The notes under the pieces: model-generated | Told to the model about the DNA's origin: nothing | The model's input: only the letters and a program-made list of their open reading frames with translations | Databases searched by the model: none | Program-made: the position numbers and the translations under genes | Part shown: one piece after another, positions 22,734 to 31,130 of the stretch | Layout of the letters: each line of letters begins with the position of its first letter | Numbering within the stretch: position 1 is the first letter of the stretch | Source of the DNA: Acidimicrobiaceae bacterium | GTDB lineage: Bacteria; Actinomycetota; Acidimicrobiia; Acidimicrobiales; RAAP-2 | Length of the DNA: 64,000 bases | Assembly: GCA_003162475.1 (NCBI GenBank) | Contig: PMOI01000013.1 | Coordinates: 1 to 64,000, forward strand | Direction: 5' to 3'

Positions 22734-23470
22734 AACCCTCACCCCTCCGTTGGGAAGATCTTGGGACTTTCGACCTTGGTGTGAATCCCGCCTGGGATCC
22801 GCTCTTGCGCCACTTCCCTTCGAGCAGGCTCAATGGTGGTTGAACCTGCACGCTACCCACTCTGAGGGATGGTAGCCCAAATATCCCAGAACCGACTTAC
22901 CGATTTTCTAGACCAGAGTTTTATTCGCCTAACTTGGAATCACCGATCGCAACGATTTGCTCGGCGTGCTCTCAGCGTGACTTGCTACGTGGCGTCATCC
23001 AAGGTAGACCCGCTACTTAGGTAGGACGATGTCCCGCGGCAAGACTGCGCAAGTGAGGCATCCACGAGCTTCATTGCCGTCGATGGGGATAGACGGCGGT
23101 CATTCGATCGAGGTTGAAGTAGCCGCCAGTGCAAGGTTGCAGAACTGTCATGTCGGGTCTCCGACGCCATTGTGATACCTCATCTCTTCTGGGGTAGTCG
23201 AATTATCACGACGTATCTTTTGCTTGAGTGGGGTAGTGCCTGTACGGGTCGACAGTGAAGTCGGGTGGGACGGCGCCCGGATCGTCTGCGATCAGGAGGA
23301 TGACGCCTGCGGAGTACTTCCGCCTTACCCGGATAAAGACGTGTCGCTCGTTGCTATCGCTAGCGGCGGCTCGCAGCGACTCGGACCCTTGTGTCGACAC
23401 CGGTTGACGGAGTGAAATCGCGCGGATACCCTTTGGCAAACCTGCCTCGCTGCAGAGAGGAGCCCTTCAG
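22734..23470. other. Intergenic stretch with one repeat copy
   Basis: About 740 nt. It holds the promoter region of the divergent surface operon and hydrolase, plus the repeat at 23125-23169. A 77-codon minus-strand frame at 23206-23439 is open but has no recognisable features, and its start overlaps the ribosome-site region of the hydrolase gene; I do not call it. Confidence 0.5.
23125..23169 (+). repeat. 45-nt directional repeat, full copy
   Basis: GCCAGTGCAAGGTTGCAG left half, preceded by TGAAGTAGCC; right half TCATGTCGGGTCTCCGACGC plus CA. Last well-conserved copy in the window. Confidence 0.92.
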
Positions 23471-24295
23471 ATGCCCTTTGTCAGAACCGAAGATGGTACA
23501 GAGCTTTACTACAAGGACTGGGGCGATGGCCAGCCGATCGTGTTCCACCACGGTTGGCCGCTCAGCGCGGATGACTGGGACGCGCAAATGATGTTTTTCG
23601 TGCAGCATGGGTATCGCGTTGTCGCTTACGACCGTCGCGGCCACGGCCGTTCGACCCAGTCATCAAGCGGCCACGATATGGACACCTACGCCGCTGACGC
23701 CGCCGCCGTGGTGGATCATCTCGATCTGCGTGACGCCATTCATATCGGTCACTCGACCGGGGGCGGCGAGGTCGCCCGCTACGTGGCCCGCCACGGTGCC
23801 GGCCGCGTGGCCAAGGCGGTTCTCATCAGCTCCGTGCCACCGCTGATGCTGAAGACCGACGCCAACCCGGGCGGCTTACCCATCGAGGTGTTCGACAGTT
23901 TCCGCGAAGGCACCGGCTTCAACCGGGCCCAGTTCTTCCTCGATGTCGCGTCCGGTCCGTTCTACGGCTTCAATCGTCCAGGGGCGACAGTGTCTCAGGG
24001 CGTCATCCGAAACTGGTGGCGCCAAGGGATGATGGGCGGCGCCAAGGCTCACTACGAGGGCATCAAAGCGTTCTCGGAGACCGACTTCACCGAGGACCTC
24101 AAGGCAATCGAGATTCCCACCCTGGTGATGCACGGCGACGACGACCAGGTCGTGCCGATCGCCGATGCGTCCTTGTTGACAATCAAGTTGCTCAAGAACG
24201 GCACGCTCAAGGTGTATCCGGGCTACCCGCACGGCATGTGCACTACCCACGCCGATGTCATCAACCCGGACCTTCTCGCCTTCATTCAGTCGTAA
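23471..24295 (+). CDS. Alpha/beta hydrolase, non-haem chloroperoxidase/arylesterase type
   Basis: 274 residues from ATG 23471; GAGAGGAG is about 9 nt upstream. Oxyanion region [19 protein letters not shown], nucleophile elbow GHSTGGGE (Ser about residue 99), acid in [10 protein letters not shown] and catalytic His in PGYPHGMC. The layout is that of cofactor-free haloperoxidase/esterase enzymes (about 275 residues). It probably hydrolyses esters or lactones, with perhydrolysis as a side activity. Confidence 0.9.
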   Translation: MPFVRTEDGTELYYKDWGDGQPIVFHHGWPLSADDWDAQMMFFVQHGYRVVAYDRRGHGRSTQSSSGHDMDTYAADAAAVVDHLDLRDAIHIGHSTGGGEVARYVARHGAGRVAKAVLISSVPPLMLKTDANPGGLPIEVFDSFREGTGFNRAQFFLDVASGPFYGFNRPGATVSQGVIRNWWRQGMMGGAKAHYEGIKAFSETDFTEDLKAIEIPTLVMHGDDDQVVPIADASLLTIKLLKNGTLKVYPGYPHGMCTTHADVINPDLLAFIQS

Positions 24296-24744
24296 CGCGG
24301 GTATCGCTCTCTCACCTTGAATTCAATTATCCAGGGGGTTAAGCCGACTACGTGAGCCACTCTCGATGGCAGGTTTGTCACGCGACGTTATTGCTGGTCC
24401 TAGTGTTCTCATTCGAGTCGCGCACTAGCTGGTGACCCGGTACTGAATTTGTATCGCTTCCGCGTTGGCGTGACGAACCACGGAGCCGATTCTTCCGACA
24501 GCTCGAGACGGATCGCCGATTCCACCACCGTTGTCTCCACACCCTCCAAGAAAGGTCAATCCCGTAACGATCGCTCTCAGACAACCATTCAGGGATATCC
24601 TTCGGGCGAAGGAGTGGCCGAGTCGATTTGGCCTCCCCGAGCATTTACCGGTTGAGTGACGCTCTCGTCGCGTCTTATCGACGATCCGGTGCTTGAACTC
24701 GACGGGGCCAAGATGAATCACACCACGACCGGAGGAAGATGAAA
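24296..24744. other. Intergenic stretch, nothing recognised
   Basis: About 450 nt without a supportable gene, repeat copy or clear hairpin. Short frames on the minus strand have no family features. The last 20 nt carry the ribosome site of the next gene. Confidence 0.45.
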
Positions 24745-25293
24745 ATGTTCGCATCGATGAAGAGCACTCGCGGATGGAGCTCGCCCAAGTTGACCGCGGC
24801 CGTCATGGCCGGGACGATGCTGTCTGGTGCGATCGCGCTGCTCGCTCCGTCCGTCGCCGATGCCAAGACGGCGTCGAACACCTTCACGTTCAGTGGTGCC
24901 CACAGCGGGACGCTCGTTCTCACACCCTCGTCCACGAACTGTTCCTTCGGCAAGACGTACAACGGAAAGTCGTACATGGTGACCCTCTCGCACATGAAGG
25001 GCTCAATCTCTGGCGCGGGTAAGGGTCCCTGGGCCATGAGCGCCTACGTCTCGAAGCAAGGAAAGAATCACGTAGCGAAGGCGAACGTGCACTCGCTGAC
25101 CGATACCTCGTTCCAGAGCAACGGGGTGCCGATCATTGCCTTTGAAGAGACGTCAGGCACGGTAACCGACAAGGGATCCACGGGCTCGATCAATATCACG
25201 GTTGAGTATCACGCCGTGGGCAGCACTACCTATAGTGGCTCCGCGACGGTCACCGGAAGCTGGAACTGCCCGAACGGACTCAATCTGGGCTGA
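24745..25293 (+). CDS. Exported protein of unknown function
   Basis: 182 residues. GGAGG at 24731-24735 suits ATG 24745 (9-nt spacing) better than ATG 24739. Signal peptide KLTAAVMAGTMLSGAIALLAPSVADA is followed by a Ser/Thr/Gly-rich beta-type chain with two Cys (TNCSFG, SWNCPNG) near its ends, perhaps one disulfide, and repeated S-G-T strands. No anchor. I do not recognise the family. Confidence 0.65.
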   Translation: MFASMKSTRGWSSPKLTAAVMAGTMLSGAIALLAPSVADAKTASNTFTFSGAHSGTLVLTPSSTNCSFGKTYNGKSYMVTLSHMKGSISGAGKGPWAMSAYVSKQGKNHVAKANVHSLTDTSFQSNGVPIIAFEETSGTVTDKGSTGSINITVEYHAVGSTTYSGSATVTGSWNCPNGLNLG

Positions 25294-25310
25294 CGATGGG
25301 AGGCCGCGAC

Positions 25311-25355
25311 GGTGCGAGCCAGAAGGCGACTCGAGCACGTCGGTTCACCGACACG
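25311..25355 (+). repeat. Possible degenerate repeat copy
   Basis: Only GCACGTCGGTTCACCGACACG aligns with the right half of the core; the left half is unconvincing. Confidence 0.3.
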
Positions 25356-25423
25356 AGGGCGATGACCCGGGGTCTTCGCGATTGAACCCTCGGGGACAAT
25401 ATTCTCTGTGGAAGAATCCAGGA

Positions 25424-26236
25424 ATGGCCGAAGATGCAGCATTGTTTGGCGGTTCCGTTGCGGACAACTATCGCGAGTATTTAGAACCAGTCATCTTTTG
25501 TCCGTGGGCTGAATTGCTGGTCGATTTCGTCGGTGTGGACGAGGGCCAAACGGTGCTGGACGTCGCGGCCGGCACTGGCGTTATGTCGCGCGCGGCCGCA
25601 GCACGGAGCGGTCCCGGAAGTCAGGTGATCGCGAGTGATGTCAGCGCAGCAATGCTCGCCCAAGTAACGAAGGGCTTTCCCAGTCGCGATGTGTCGCTTC
25701 AAACGTTGGAGTGTTCGGCGACCGCGCTTGAATTACCGGATACTTCGGTGGACGTCGTGTTCTGTCAGCAGGGGTTGCCGTTTATTCCTGATCGGCCGGC
25801 GGCGGCACGAGAGATGTTTCGCGTGCTACGTGGCGATGGCAAGGTCGGCATCGCGGTATGGCAGTCGACGCCGAGACTTGAGCCGTTCATCATCTACGGC
25901 GACGCTCTACGAGCCCACGACGTACCCGAACCGTTCCCTGGGGCCTACGACTCATCGATCCTCGGCATGACCACGGCCGAGGTGGAAAGCGCTCTGGACG
26001 CCGCGGGATTCGAAGATGTCGAGGTACGGGTCGAACGACTCGAACTGGAGTGGCCGAGCGTACTTCACGCGGTTCACGCCGCTTCCGGCACGCCGTACGG
26101 TCCGATCATTGACGCCTTGGACAGCGGCATTCGAGAGTCAGTGCTTGCGGACGTGCAGCGACGGATGACGGGTCCTAGTGGCGACGTCACAAAGCACGTC
26201 ATGACTTCGATTCTGGCCCGGGGTCGGCGCCCCTAG
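25424..26236 (+). CDS. SAM-dependent methyltransferase (class I)
   Basis: 270 residues from ATG 25424 (MAEDAALFGGSVADNYREYL); the longer upstream frame is not homologous. Motif I LDVAAGTGVMSRAAA, then IASDVSAAMLAQV (acidic end of strand 2), ELPDTSVDVVFCQQGLPFIPD (motif IV) and REMFRVLRGDGKVGIAVW (post II) define a UbiE/Methyltransf_11-type enzyme. The substrate is not predictable. A helical C-terminal cap follows. Confidence 0.85.
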   Translation: MAEDAALFGGSVADNYREYLEPVIFCPWAELLVDFVGVDEGQTVLDVAAGTGVMSRAAAARSGPGSQVIASDVSAAMLAQVTKGFPSRDVSLQTLECSATALELPDTSVDVVFCQQGLPFIPDRPAAAREMFRVLRGDGKVGIAVWQSTPRLEPFIIYGDALRAHDVPEPFPGAYDSSILGMTTAEVESALDAAGFEDVEVRVERLELEWPSVLHAVHAASGTPYGPIIDALDSGIRESVLADVQRRMTGPSGDVTKHVMTSILARGRRP

Positions 26237-26329
26237 TTCGTCCCGTGCGGCGCTACCCACGGTCTCGAGCATCGTCGAGCGGCCGGTGTGCCCTATGCGC
26301 AACAATGAGGTCAGTCGCGAGGGGGAGTG

Positions 26330-27877
26330 ATGAAGGCGAGACTGGCCTCACCTTGGACACGCATCCTCACGGTGGTACTGGCGCTGGGTCTCTGCTCCGT
26401 ACCCATTAGTACGAACGCCGCGGTCGCTGCAAACAATGCGTCGGGGTCGTGGCCGTTTTCGAACGCCGACCTGGCGAACACTCGCGACACAGTGGGTTCG
26501 ACGATCACACAAGCGAACGTGTCAACGCTGAAGAAGGCGTGGTCGTTCACACTCGCCGGTAAAGCGAAGAAGAGTGTCGGCGGCTACGGCACTCTTGCGG
26601 CGACGCCAATCGTCGTGAACGGTGTCGTGTACATTCAAGACCTCCACTCGAACGTGTACGCGCTGTCCTTGGCGACGGGCAAACTCGAATGGTCGTACGT
26701 CGTGAACAAGAAAGAGAAGAGCGGACCGGGACCCAACGGCGTCGCGATTGTTGACGGCATGGTTTACGGCGCGACCCCTACAGCAGTCTTCGCTCTCAAC
26801 GCGGCGACGGGTCACAAAGTCTGGTTCAACGACAAACTCCTAGGGAAGGGCCAAGGCACCTTCGGAATACAGCCACAGGTTGCGAACGGACGGGTCTATT
26901 TGGCGAGCCAGTGCGGCCACCTACCTGGCGGGGGAGTTCTACTGGCCCTCAACGCCGCGACCGGTTCCTTGCTGTGGACGTTCAAGACGGTGCCGAAGAA
27001 GGATAAGGGTGTCGAGAAACTCGGACTCGGGGCGGGCGGCGCGTGGGAGACGCCGCTCGTCAGCACCGACGGATCGGTGACCTTCGGCATTGGCAATCCG
27101 TACCAGTCCGTTGCGTCGGCGCTGACGGATCCATCGACACTGCTCTACACCGACAGTGACGTCAACGTTGACGCGGCTACGGGCAAACTGCGCTGGTACT
27201 ACCAGGGCGTCACCGACGACTTCAAGGACTACGACATGCAGACCTCGCCGATCTCGGCGAACGTCCGTGGAGTGCCGGTCGTGATTGGCGGGGGAAAAAT
27301 GGGCATCGTCTACGAGATGAACGCCGCGACCGGCAAACTGATCTGGAGGACACCGGTTGGAAAGCACAACGGCCACGACGACGACTCACTACAAGCCCTC
27401 GAGGGGAAAAGTCACCTGAAGGTGCCCTTTACCTATTCCCCTGGGGCGCTTGGTGGCATTTTGACCAATATGGCCCTGGCGGGGAACACCATCTACGTGG
27501 TGACCTGCAACGTCGCCTTCTCGTTCACCAAGACCGATCAAGTGGATGGTTCGAATGTCGGAAAGAAGCTCTCCGGCGACGTAGAAGCCCTGAATCTTGT
27601 GACTGGAAAGGTTGAATGGACGACCAAGGTGAATGGGCTACCGCTCGGCGCAGCCACGATCTCGAACAACTTGGTTTTCACAACGCTGTTCCAAGGGGAG
27701 CTGCTCGCACTAAACCGCTCAACCGGTGCGATCGTCTTTCAGCAACGGCTGCCACGGTCGACGAACTCAGCAATTGCCATCGCTGGCGACAAAGTGATCG
27801 TCCCTGCGGGTGGCCCCAAGTACGGAAAGGGAAAGGGGTCGTCGCAGGTAGTCGCCTACACGCTGTCACCGACCTAA
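26330..27877 (+). CDS. Exported PQQ-type (quinoprotein-like) beta-propeller protein
   Basis: 515 residues; GAGGGGGAGTG precedes ATG 26330. Signal peptide ending around AAVAANN, then repeated blades with the tryptophan-docking pattern A-x-TGK-x-xW (LATGKLEWSY, AATGHKVWFN, AATGSLLWTF, AATGKLRWYY, AATGKLIWRT, LVTGKVEWTT). This is the PQQ_2/PQQ_3 repeat family, including alcohol and sugar dehydrogenases and non-enzymatic BamB-like propellers. It is shorter than methanol dehydrogenase and I see no vicinal Cys pair, so catalysis is uncertain. Confidence 0.8.
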   Translation: MKARLASPWTRILTVVLALGLCSVPISTNAAVAANNASGSWPFSNADLANTRDTVGSTITQANVSTLKKAWSFTLAGKAKKSVGGYGTLAATPIVVNGVVYIQDLHSNVYALSLATGKLEWSYVVNKKEKSGPGPNGVAIVDGMVYGATPTAVFALNAATGHKVWFNDKLLGKGQGTFGIQPQVANGRVYLASQCGHLPGGGVLLALNAATGSLLWTFKTVPKKDKGVEKLGLGAGGAWETPLVSTDGSVTFGIGNPYQSVASALTDPSTLLYTDSDVNVDAATGKLRWYYQGVTDDFKDYDMQTSPISANVRGVPVVIGGGKMGIVYEMNAATGKLIWRTPVGKHNGHDDDSLQALEGKSHLKVPFTYSPGALGGILTNMALAGNTIYVVTCNVAFSFTKTDQVDGSNVGKKLSGDVEALNLVTGKVEWTTKVNGLPLGAATISNNLVFTTLFQGELLALNRSTGAIVFQQRLPRSTNSAIAIAGDKVIVPAGGPKYGKGKGSSQVVAYTLSPT

Positions 27878-27914
27878 AGGGCTGCGGCGATCAGCGAGTT
27901 CCACTTCGCAAGAA

Positions 27915-28307
27915 CTATTTCGCTATCTCCCAGATGTTGCCACAGGGGTCCGTGAAACTTGCCGTGCGAATGCCCCACCAGCGATCCACCGGGCCATTCA
28001 GTAGGGTGACGCCTCGTCGCGTCAATTCTTCGCACACAGCATCAACGTCGTCCACCTCGATAGTGAAGACGAATCGCGCTCCGCCGTCGGAGGCTGCGAC
28101 AACTGCTGGCGAAATGAGTTCTGGTGCGGACGTGATGTGAAGCAGATTGATAAGGGTGCTTCCAAAGCGGAAGACCACGGAATTGTCGTCTTCATAGTGC
28201 ACGGGCAGATTGAATACGTCAAGGTAGAACTGCTTGGTGCCCTTGAGGTCTTCGGCGAACAGGGTGATGGCCGCAAGATCCTTCGACTGGCTGTCCCAAT
28301 CACTCAT
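27915..28307 (-). CDS. VOC-superfamily protein (glyoxalase/bleomycin-resistance fold)
   Basis: 130 residues. DLAAITLFAEDLKGTKQFYLDVFNLPV, then VVFRFGSTLINLL, FVFTIEVDDVDAVCEELTRRGV and WGIRTASFTDPCGNIWEIAK form the two beta-alpha-beta-beta-beta units with the terminal DP-x-GN-x-WEI glutamate ligand. Family members are metal-dependent enzymes or drug-binding proteins; substrate unknown. Confidence 0.88.
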   Translation of the reverse strand: MSDWDSQSKDLAAITLFAEDLKGTKQFYLDVFNLPVHYEDDNSVVFRFGSTLINLLHITSAPELISPAVVAASDGGARFVFTIEVDDVDAVCEELTRRGVTLLNGPVDRWWGIRTASFTDPCGNIWEIAK

Positions 28308-28407
28308 GACGGCGACTCCGATCAGTAATTCGAAAGACTCTATCGGCCATTCGAAGCGGCAGCACGAACTTGGTCGTCCGTTGCCACGCGCGACTCCAGA
28401 GTCATCG

Positions 28408-28452
28408 GCCGGTGCAGGCGAACAAGTCCGCCACGTCCGGACTCCGACTCCA
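28408..28452 (+). repeat. Degenerate 45-nt repeat copy
   Basis: GCCGGTGCAGGCG, CACGTCCGGACTCCGACTCCA align over the full 45 nt without gaps, at clearly reduced identity and in the usual orientation. Confidence 0.5.
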
Positions 28453-28471
28453 GTGAAGCCATCGTTGCTCA

Positions 28472-28488
28472 GACGAAGTCGCTTCGTC
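28472..28488 (-). terminator. Hairpin just past the 28492 gene stop
   Basis: GACGAAG and CTTCGTC form a perfect 7-bp stem around a TCG loop, 4 nt beyond the stop of the minus-strand gene. No T-run follows, so it may be a terminator without a U-tract or an mRNA-end stabiliser. Confidence 0.45.
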
Positions 28489-28491
28489 CGT

Positions 28492-29157
28492 CTAGCGTTG
28501 TTGTCCGGGTCCGTTCAAGCCGGATTCAAAGACCTTTTTAAGTTCGACACTGAAGAGAGTGTCGTCAAAGTACGCCTCCTCCGAGCACAGGAGTACCCCC
28601 GGTTCCGCGATAGCGAACCACTTGCCCACTACGGCTACGACAAGTACGGCGGCCCTCAACTGCTCTGGATCTACCTGGCGTTCCTCGCTTATCGAGTCAG
28701 CTACGGCCTTGGGTATCGGTGAGCCGCGCCGCATCGTCTGGGCTCCATGGGTGTGTGTCCACGCCACTCCTTGCCTCCACGTCTGTTGCGCAGCGCTTCT
28801 CAAAGGCGGATAATCACCAAGGCTCTCGAATTCTTCGAACGGATCGAACACTGACTGACGAAGAGAAGCACGGGATTGCAGATCATCTTTCGGAGTTCCT
28901 CCCAATCGGTTGCCCAGCTGCGCTGCACACGTCACGTGAACGAGTCGACGCCACCACGCAGTCCACGCGTCCGAAAGTTCAGCGGCGTCGGGTGCGCTCC
29001 CGATCAGTTCTGCAGTCCGTAGATCTCCAACCAGCGGCGGGGGCACGTCGGGGCCACGGGCCTCGATTGAATAGACGTCACGAACGTAGAGACAGACGTG
29101 TGCCGCTTGGTCGTTCGTCACACTCAAGAACCACGACGGGCTTCCAGCAAGTCTCAT
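28492..29157 (-). CDS. Conserved hypothetical protein
   Basis: 221 residues from ATG 29157 (GAGGTACTGGG upstream). Soluble, mixed helical. N-terminal SPSWFLSVTNDQAAHVCLYVRD, then a Trp-rich segment LSDAWTAWWRRLVHVT and a C-terminal LRAAVLVVAVVGKWFAIAEPGVLLCSEEAYFD. I do not recognise the family; composition and length support a real gene. Confidence 0.6.
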   Translation of the reverse strand: MRLAGSPSWFLSVTNDQAAHVCLYVRDVYSIEARGPDVPPPLVGDLRTAELIGSAPDAAELSDAWTAWWRRLVHVTCAAQLGNRLGGTPKDDLQSRASLRQSVFDPFEEFESLGDYPPLRSAAQQTWRQGVAWTHTHGAQTMRRGSPIPKAVADSISEERQVDPEQLRAAVLVVAVVGKWFAIAEPGVLLCSEEAYFDDTLFSVELKKVFESGLNGPGQQR

Positions 29158-29274
29158 CCCAGTACCTCATTAGGCGGAACAATGTAGAAAAGGTGGTTGT
29201 TCAACGAGAGTGCGACAGTGGCGCTCTGGCTGGCTGAGAGGATGAGAAGAGACTCCATCGAGCGCGGTTCCGAT

Positions 29275-29823
29275 CTAACTACGTCGACTGACGAGACGAA
29301 ATGACTTGATCTCAGCCTCCGCTGAAGCGAGATCCATCTGATGAGTGAAGATATTGAACAAGGTTGTTCCGTCGAGCACCACCAGGCTGCCAATTGTGCC
29401 GACGCAGTTTCCTGACGGGTCACAGCCCGGGACGAACGCCGTTGCCGCCAGGTGACCGTGCCATCGAATAATTCGACCCCCATGCGTGGTCGGCAGGTAG
29501 CTTCTGAGAAACGGTCGTTCTCGATGACTCGGGACGATGTTGGTCAGATACTCCACCGAGACGTCGACGGTCGGCGGCCCACTCCCACCACTCGTGAAGA
29601 CCTTGGCTGAGAGAACGCCGACGCCGTATTGAGGTTGTCGCGTTCCGGAGTTCACGAAGGACCGTTCACTTGGTCGGTGGGGGAATGAGGCGCCAAATCG
29701 ATCACCCGTTGGCCCATGAATGGACGCCGGAGGCATCGATGCGACTGCGGAGCTACATGAACTGAGCGCCACTGCAGACACTAGGACAGTCACCAACACT
29801 GCAAAACCGCGCGCCCGACTCAT
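29275..29823 (-). CDS. Lipoprotein of unknown function
   Basis: 182 residues. A basic N-terminus and hydrophobic stretch (FAVLVTVLVSAVALSSCSS) with lipobox LSSC (Cys about 23) predict a lipid-anchored exported protein. The mature domain includes KVFTSGGSGPPTVDVSVEYL and GHLAATAFVPGCDPSGNCVGTIGSLVVLDG with a Cys pair six residues apart. No family assigned. Confidence 0.7.
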   Translation of the reverse strand: MSRARGFAVLVTVLVSAVALSSCSSAVASMPPASIHGPTGDRFGASFPHRPSERSFVNSGTRQPQYGVGVLSAKVFTSGGSGPPTVDVSVEYLTNIVPSHRERPFLRSYLPTTHGGRIIRWHGHLAATAFVPGCDPSGNCVGTIGSLVVLDGTTLFNIFTHQMDLASAEAEIKSFRLVSRRS

Positions 29824-29943
29824 CGCCAGAGAGTATCTCGGAGTGAGACTTGAAGGATTGAAATCGCGTTCCGACTTTTTCGAATGTAGTTCCGACTCGT
29901 CGGCGCCCGATATGGAGTCCGCCTGGTTGTTCGTGTGCTCGGG

Positions 29944-30471
29944 TCAGAGACTCACTTCGAAGACGTACTCTTCACCGTCTATTTCGTCCACTTGGACAGT
30001 GGTCCTGCGAAAACCTGCTTTCTCAATCACCCGAAGCGATGAAGGATTGTTGGGCGACACGGCGGCGAACACGACCTTCGAACCTTGCAGGCGCGCCCAA
30101 TCGACAAGGCCTCGCGCGGCTTCCGTCGCGTAACCGTTCTCCCGGTAGGCCTCAAAGATGGTGTAGCCAATCTCTGCCCTACCTATCACCTCCGGAGGCC
30201 CATGGAATCCGCAGTGTCCGATCACGAGACCATCATGTTCGCGAATGATCGCGCGGACACCCCAGCCTTGACGTGAGGGTCTGAGGAGCATTTGCTCTAA
30301 GTATCTCGTCAGGAATGATTCATTCACCGAATCAAGGAAGGCGCTCGGAATCGCCACTCCTTGAAATTCTCCCGCGGTGACGGCGTCACCTTCGAGCAAC
30401 GAACTGAGAGCCTCGGTGCGCATCAAAGCCAGCCGCAGGCGTGTTGTATGAATCTCCTGGGCGTCCGTCAC
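29944..30471 (-). CDS. GNAT N-acetyltransferase
   Basis: 175 residues from GTG 30471 (VTDAQEIHTTRLRLALM); the longer frame adds a basic non-homologous leader. GWGVRAIIREHDGLVIGHCGFHGPP, then AEIGYTIFEAYRENGYATEAARGLVDWA (acetyl-CoA loop) and SPNNPSSLRVIEKAGFRR are the RimJ/RimL-type signature. Acceptor unknown. Second GNAT of the island, not close in sequence to the one at 4953. Confidence 0.87.
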   Translation of the reverse strand: MTDAQEIHTTRLRLALMRTEALSSLLEGDAVTAGEFQGVAIPSAFLDSVNESFLTRYLEQMLLRPSRQGWGVRAIIREHDGLVIGHCGFHGPPEVIGRAEIGYTIFEAYRENGYATEAARGLVDWARLQGSKVVFAAVSPNNPSSLRVIEKAGFRRTTVQVDEIDGEEYVFEVSL

Positions 30472-30611
30472 GCGCTGAGCATACCGCCGTGTCTTTCGTG
30501 AGGGACGAACTGTCGAGCGCTTCTCTGTGCCACCCAAACTCAATCAACCTGTCGGGACTCGAGGACTGACTGATTCCACGACGCGCCGCCACGAAGGTCT
30601 CCAAGACCTGT

Positions 30612-30655
30612 CGTTAACGCTTGATACTGAACTGTCGTGCCGAGTCTCCGCACGA
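30612..30655 (+). repeat. Degenerate repeat copy, last in window
   Basis: ACGCTTGATACTGAACTGTC, then GTGCCGAGTCTCCGCACGAG aligns with the core at low identity; same orientation as all others. Confidence 0.45.
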
Positions 30656-30694
30656 GTCAGACGTCTCACTCGGACTGATTGCTAATCTGCCTCC

Positions 30695-30997
30695 GTGCGA
30701 CTCAGTTTCACGGGCGAGATCTGGTTCTGGAGAGGACCGTCGCCGTTTCATTTCGTTACCGTTGCCGAAGAGGAGAGTGCGGAACTGCACGAAGTCTCCG
30801 CTCTCGTTACGTACGGCTGGGGCGTGATACCGGTGGTAGCGGAGATCGGGAGCACGAGCTGGGAAACCTCACTCTTTCCCAAGGACGGGGGCTATCTCGT
30901 ACCGATCAAAACATCAGTGCGAGAAGCCGAGGGGATCGGTCTCGGCGACACTGTCCGCGTCGCTCTTAGCGTTGACGTTCCATTTTCAAAGATTTGA
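30695..30997 (+). CDS. DUF1905-domain protein
   Basis: 100 residues from GTG 30695. FTGEIWFWRGPSPFHFVTVAEEESAEL, YGWGVIPVVAEIGSTSWETSLFPKDGGYLVPIKTSVREAEGIGLGDTVRVAL matches the small beta-barrel DUF1905 family throughout its normal length. Function unknown; often near YdeI/OmdA-type proteins, which are not seen here. Confidence 0.85.
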   Translation: MRLSFTGEIWFWRGPSPFHFVTVAEEESAELHEVSALVTYGWGVIPVVAEIGSTSWETSLFPKDGGYLVPIKTSVREAEGIGLGDTVRVALSVDVPFSKI

Positions 30998-31130
30998 CAC
31001 TCGACGAGGTCCTAGTAGTGGGCGATCGCCAACTGATCTGACGACAGAATTCTCACACTGCCGTGCGCGGTGTACGTCGGCCGCTATCGGTCCAACGTTC
31101 TTCCCAGAAGTGAGCATGGGCGCTGACGGA

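Noticed and set aside
549..23169. Canonical integron attC sites
   Set aside because: The repeat lacks the RYYYAAC and GTTRRRY boxes at its ends and no integron integrase gene is present; the resemblance is only in array layout.
23206..23439. Minus-strand open frame of 77 codons
   Set aside because: No recognisable features, and its start overlaps the ribosome-site region of the hydrolase gene.
24378..24754. Minus-strand frames in the 24.3-24.7 kb gap
   Set aside because: Basic, low-complexity peptides without ribosome sites or family motifs.
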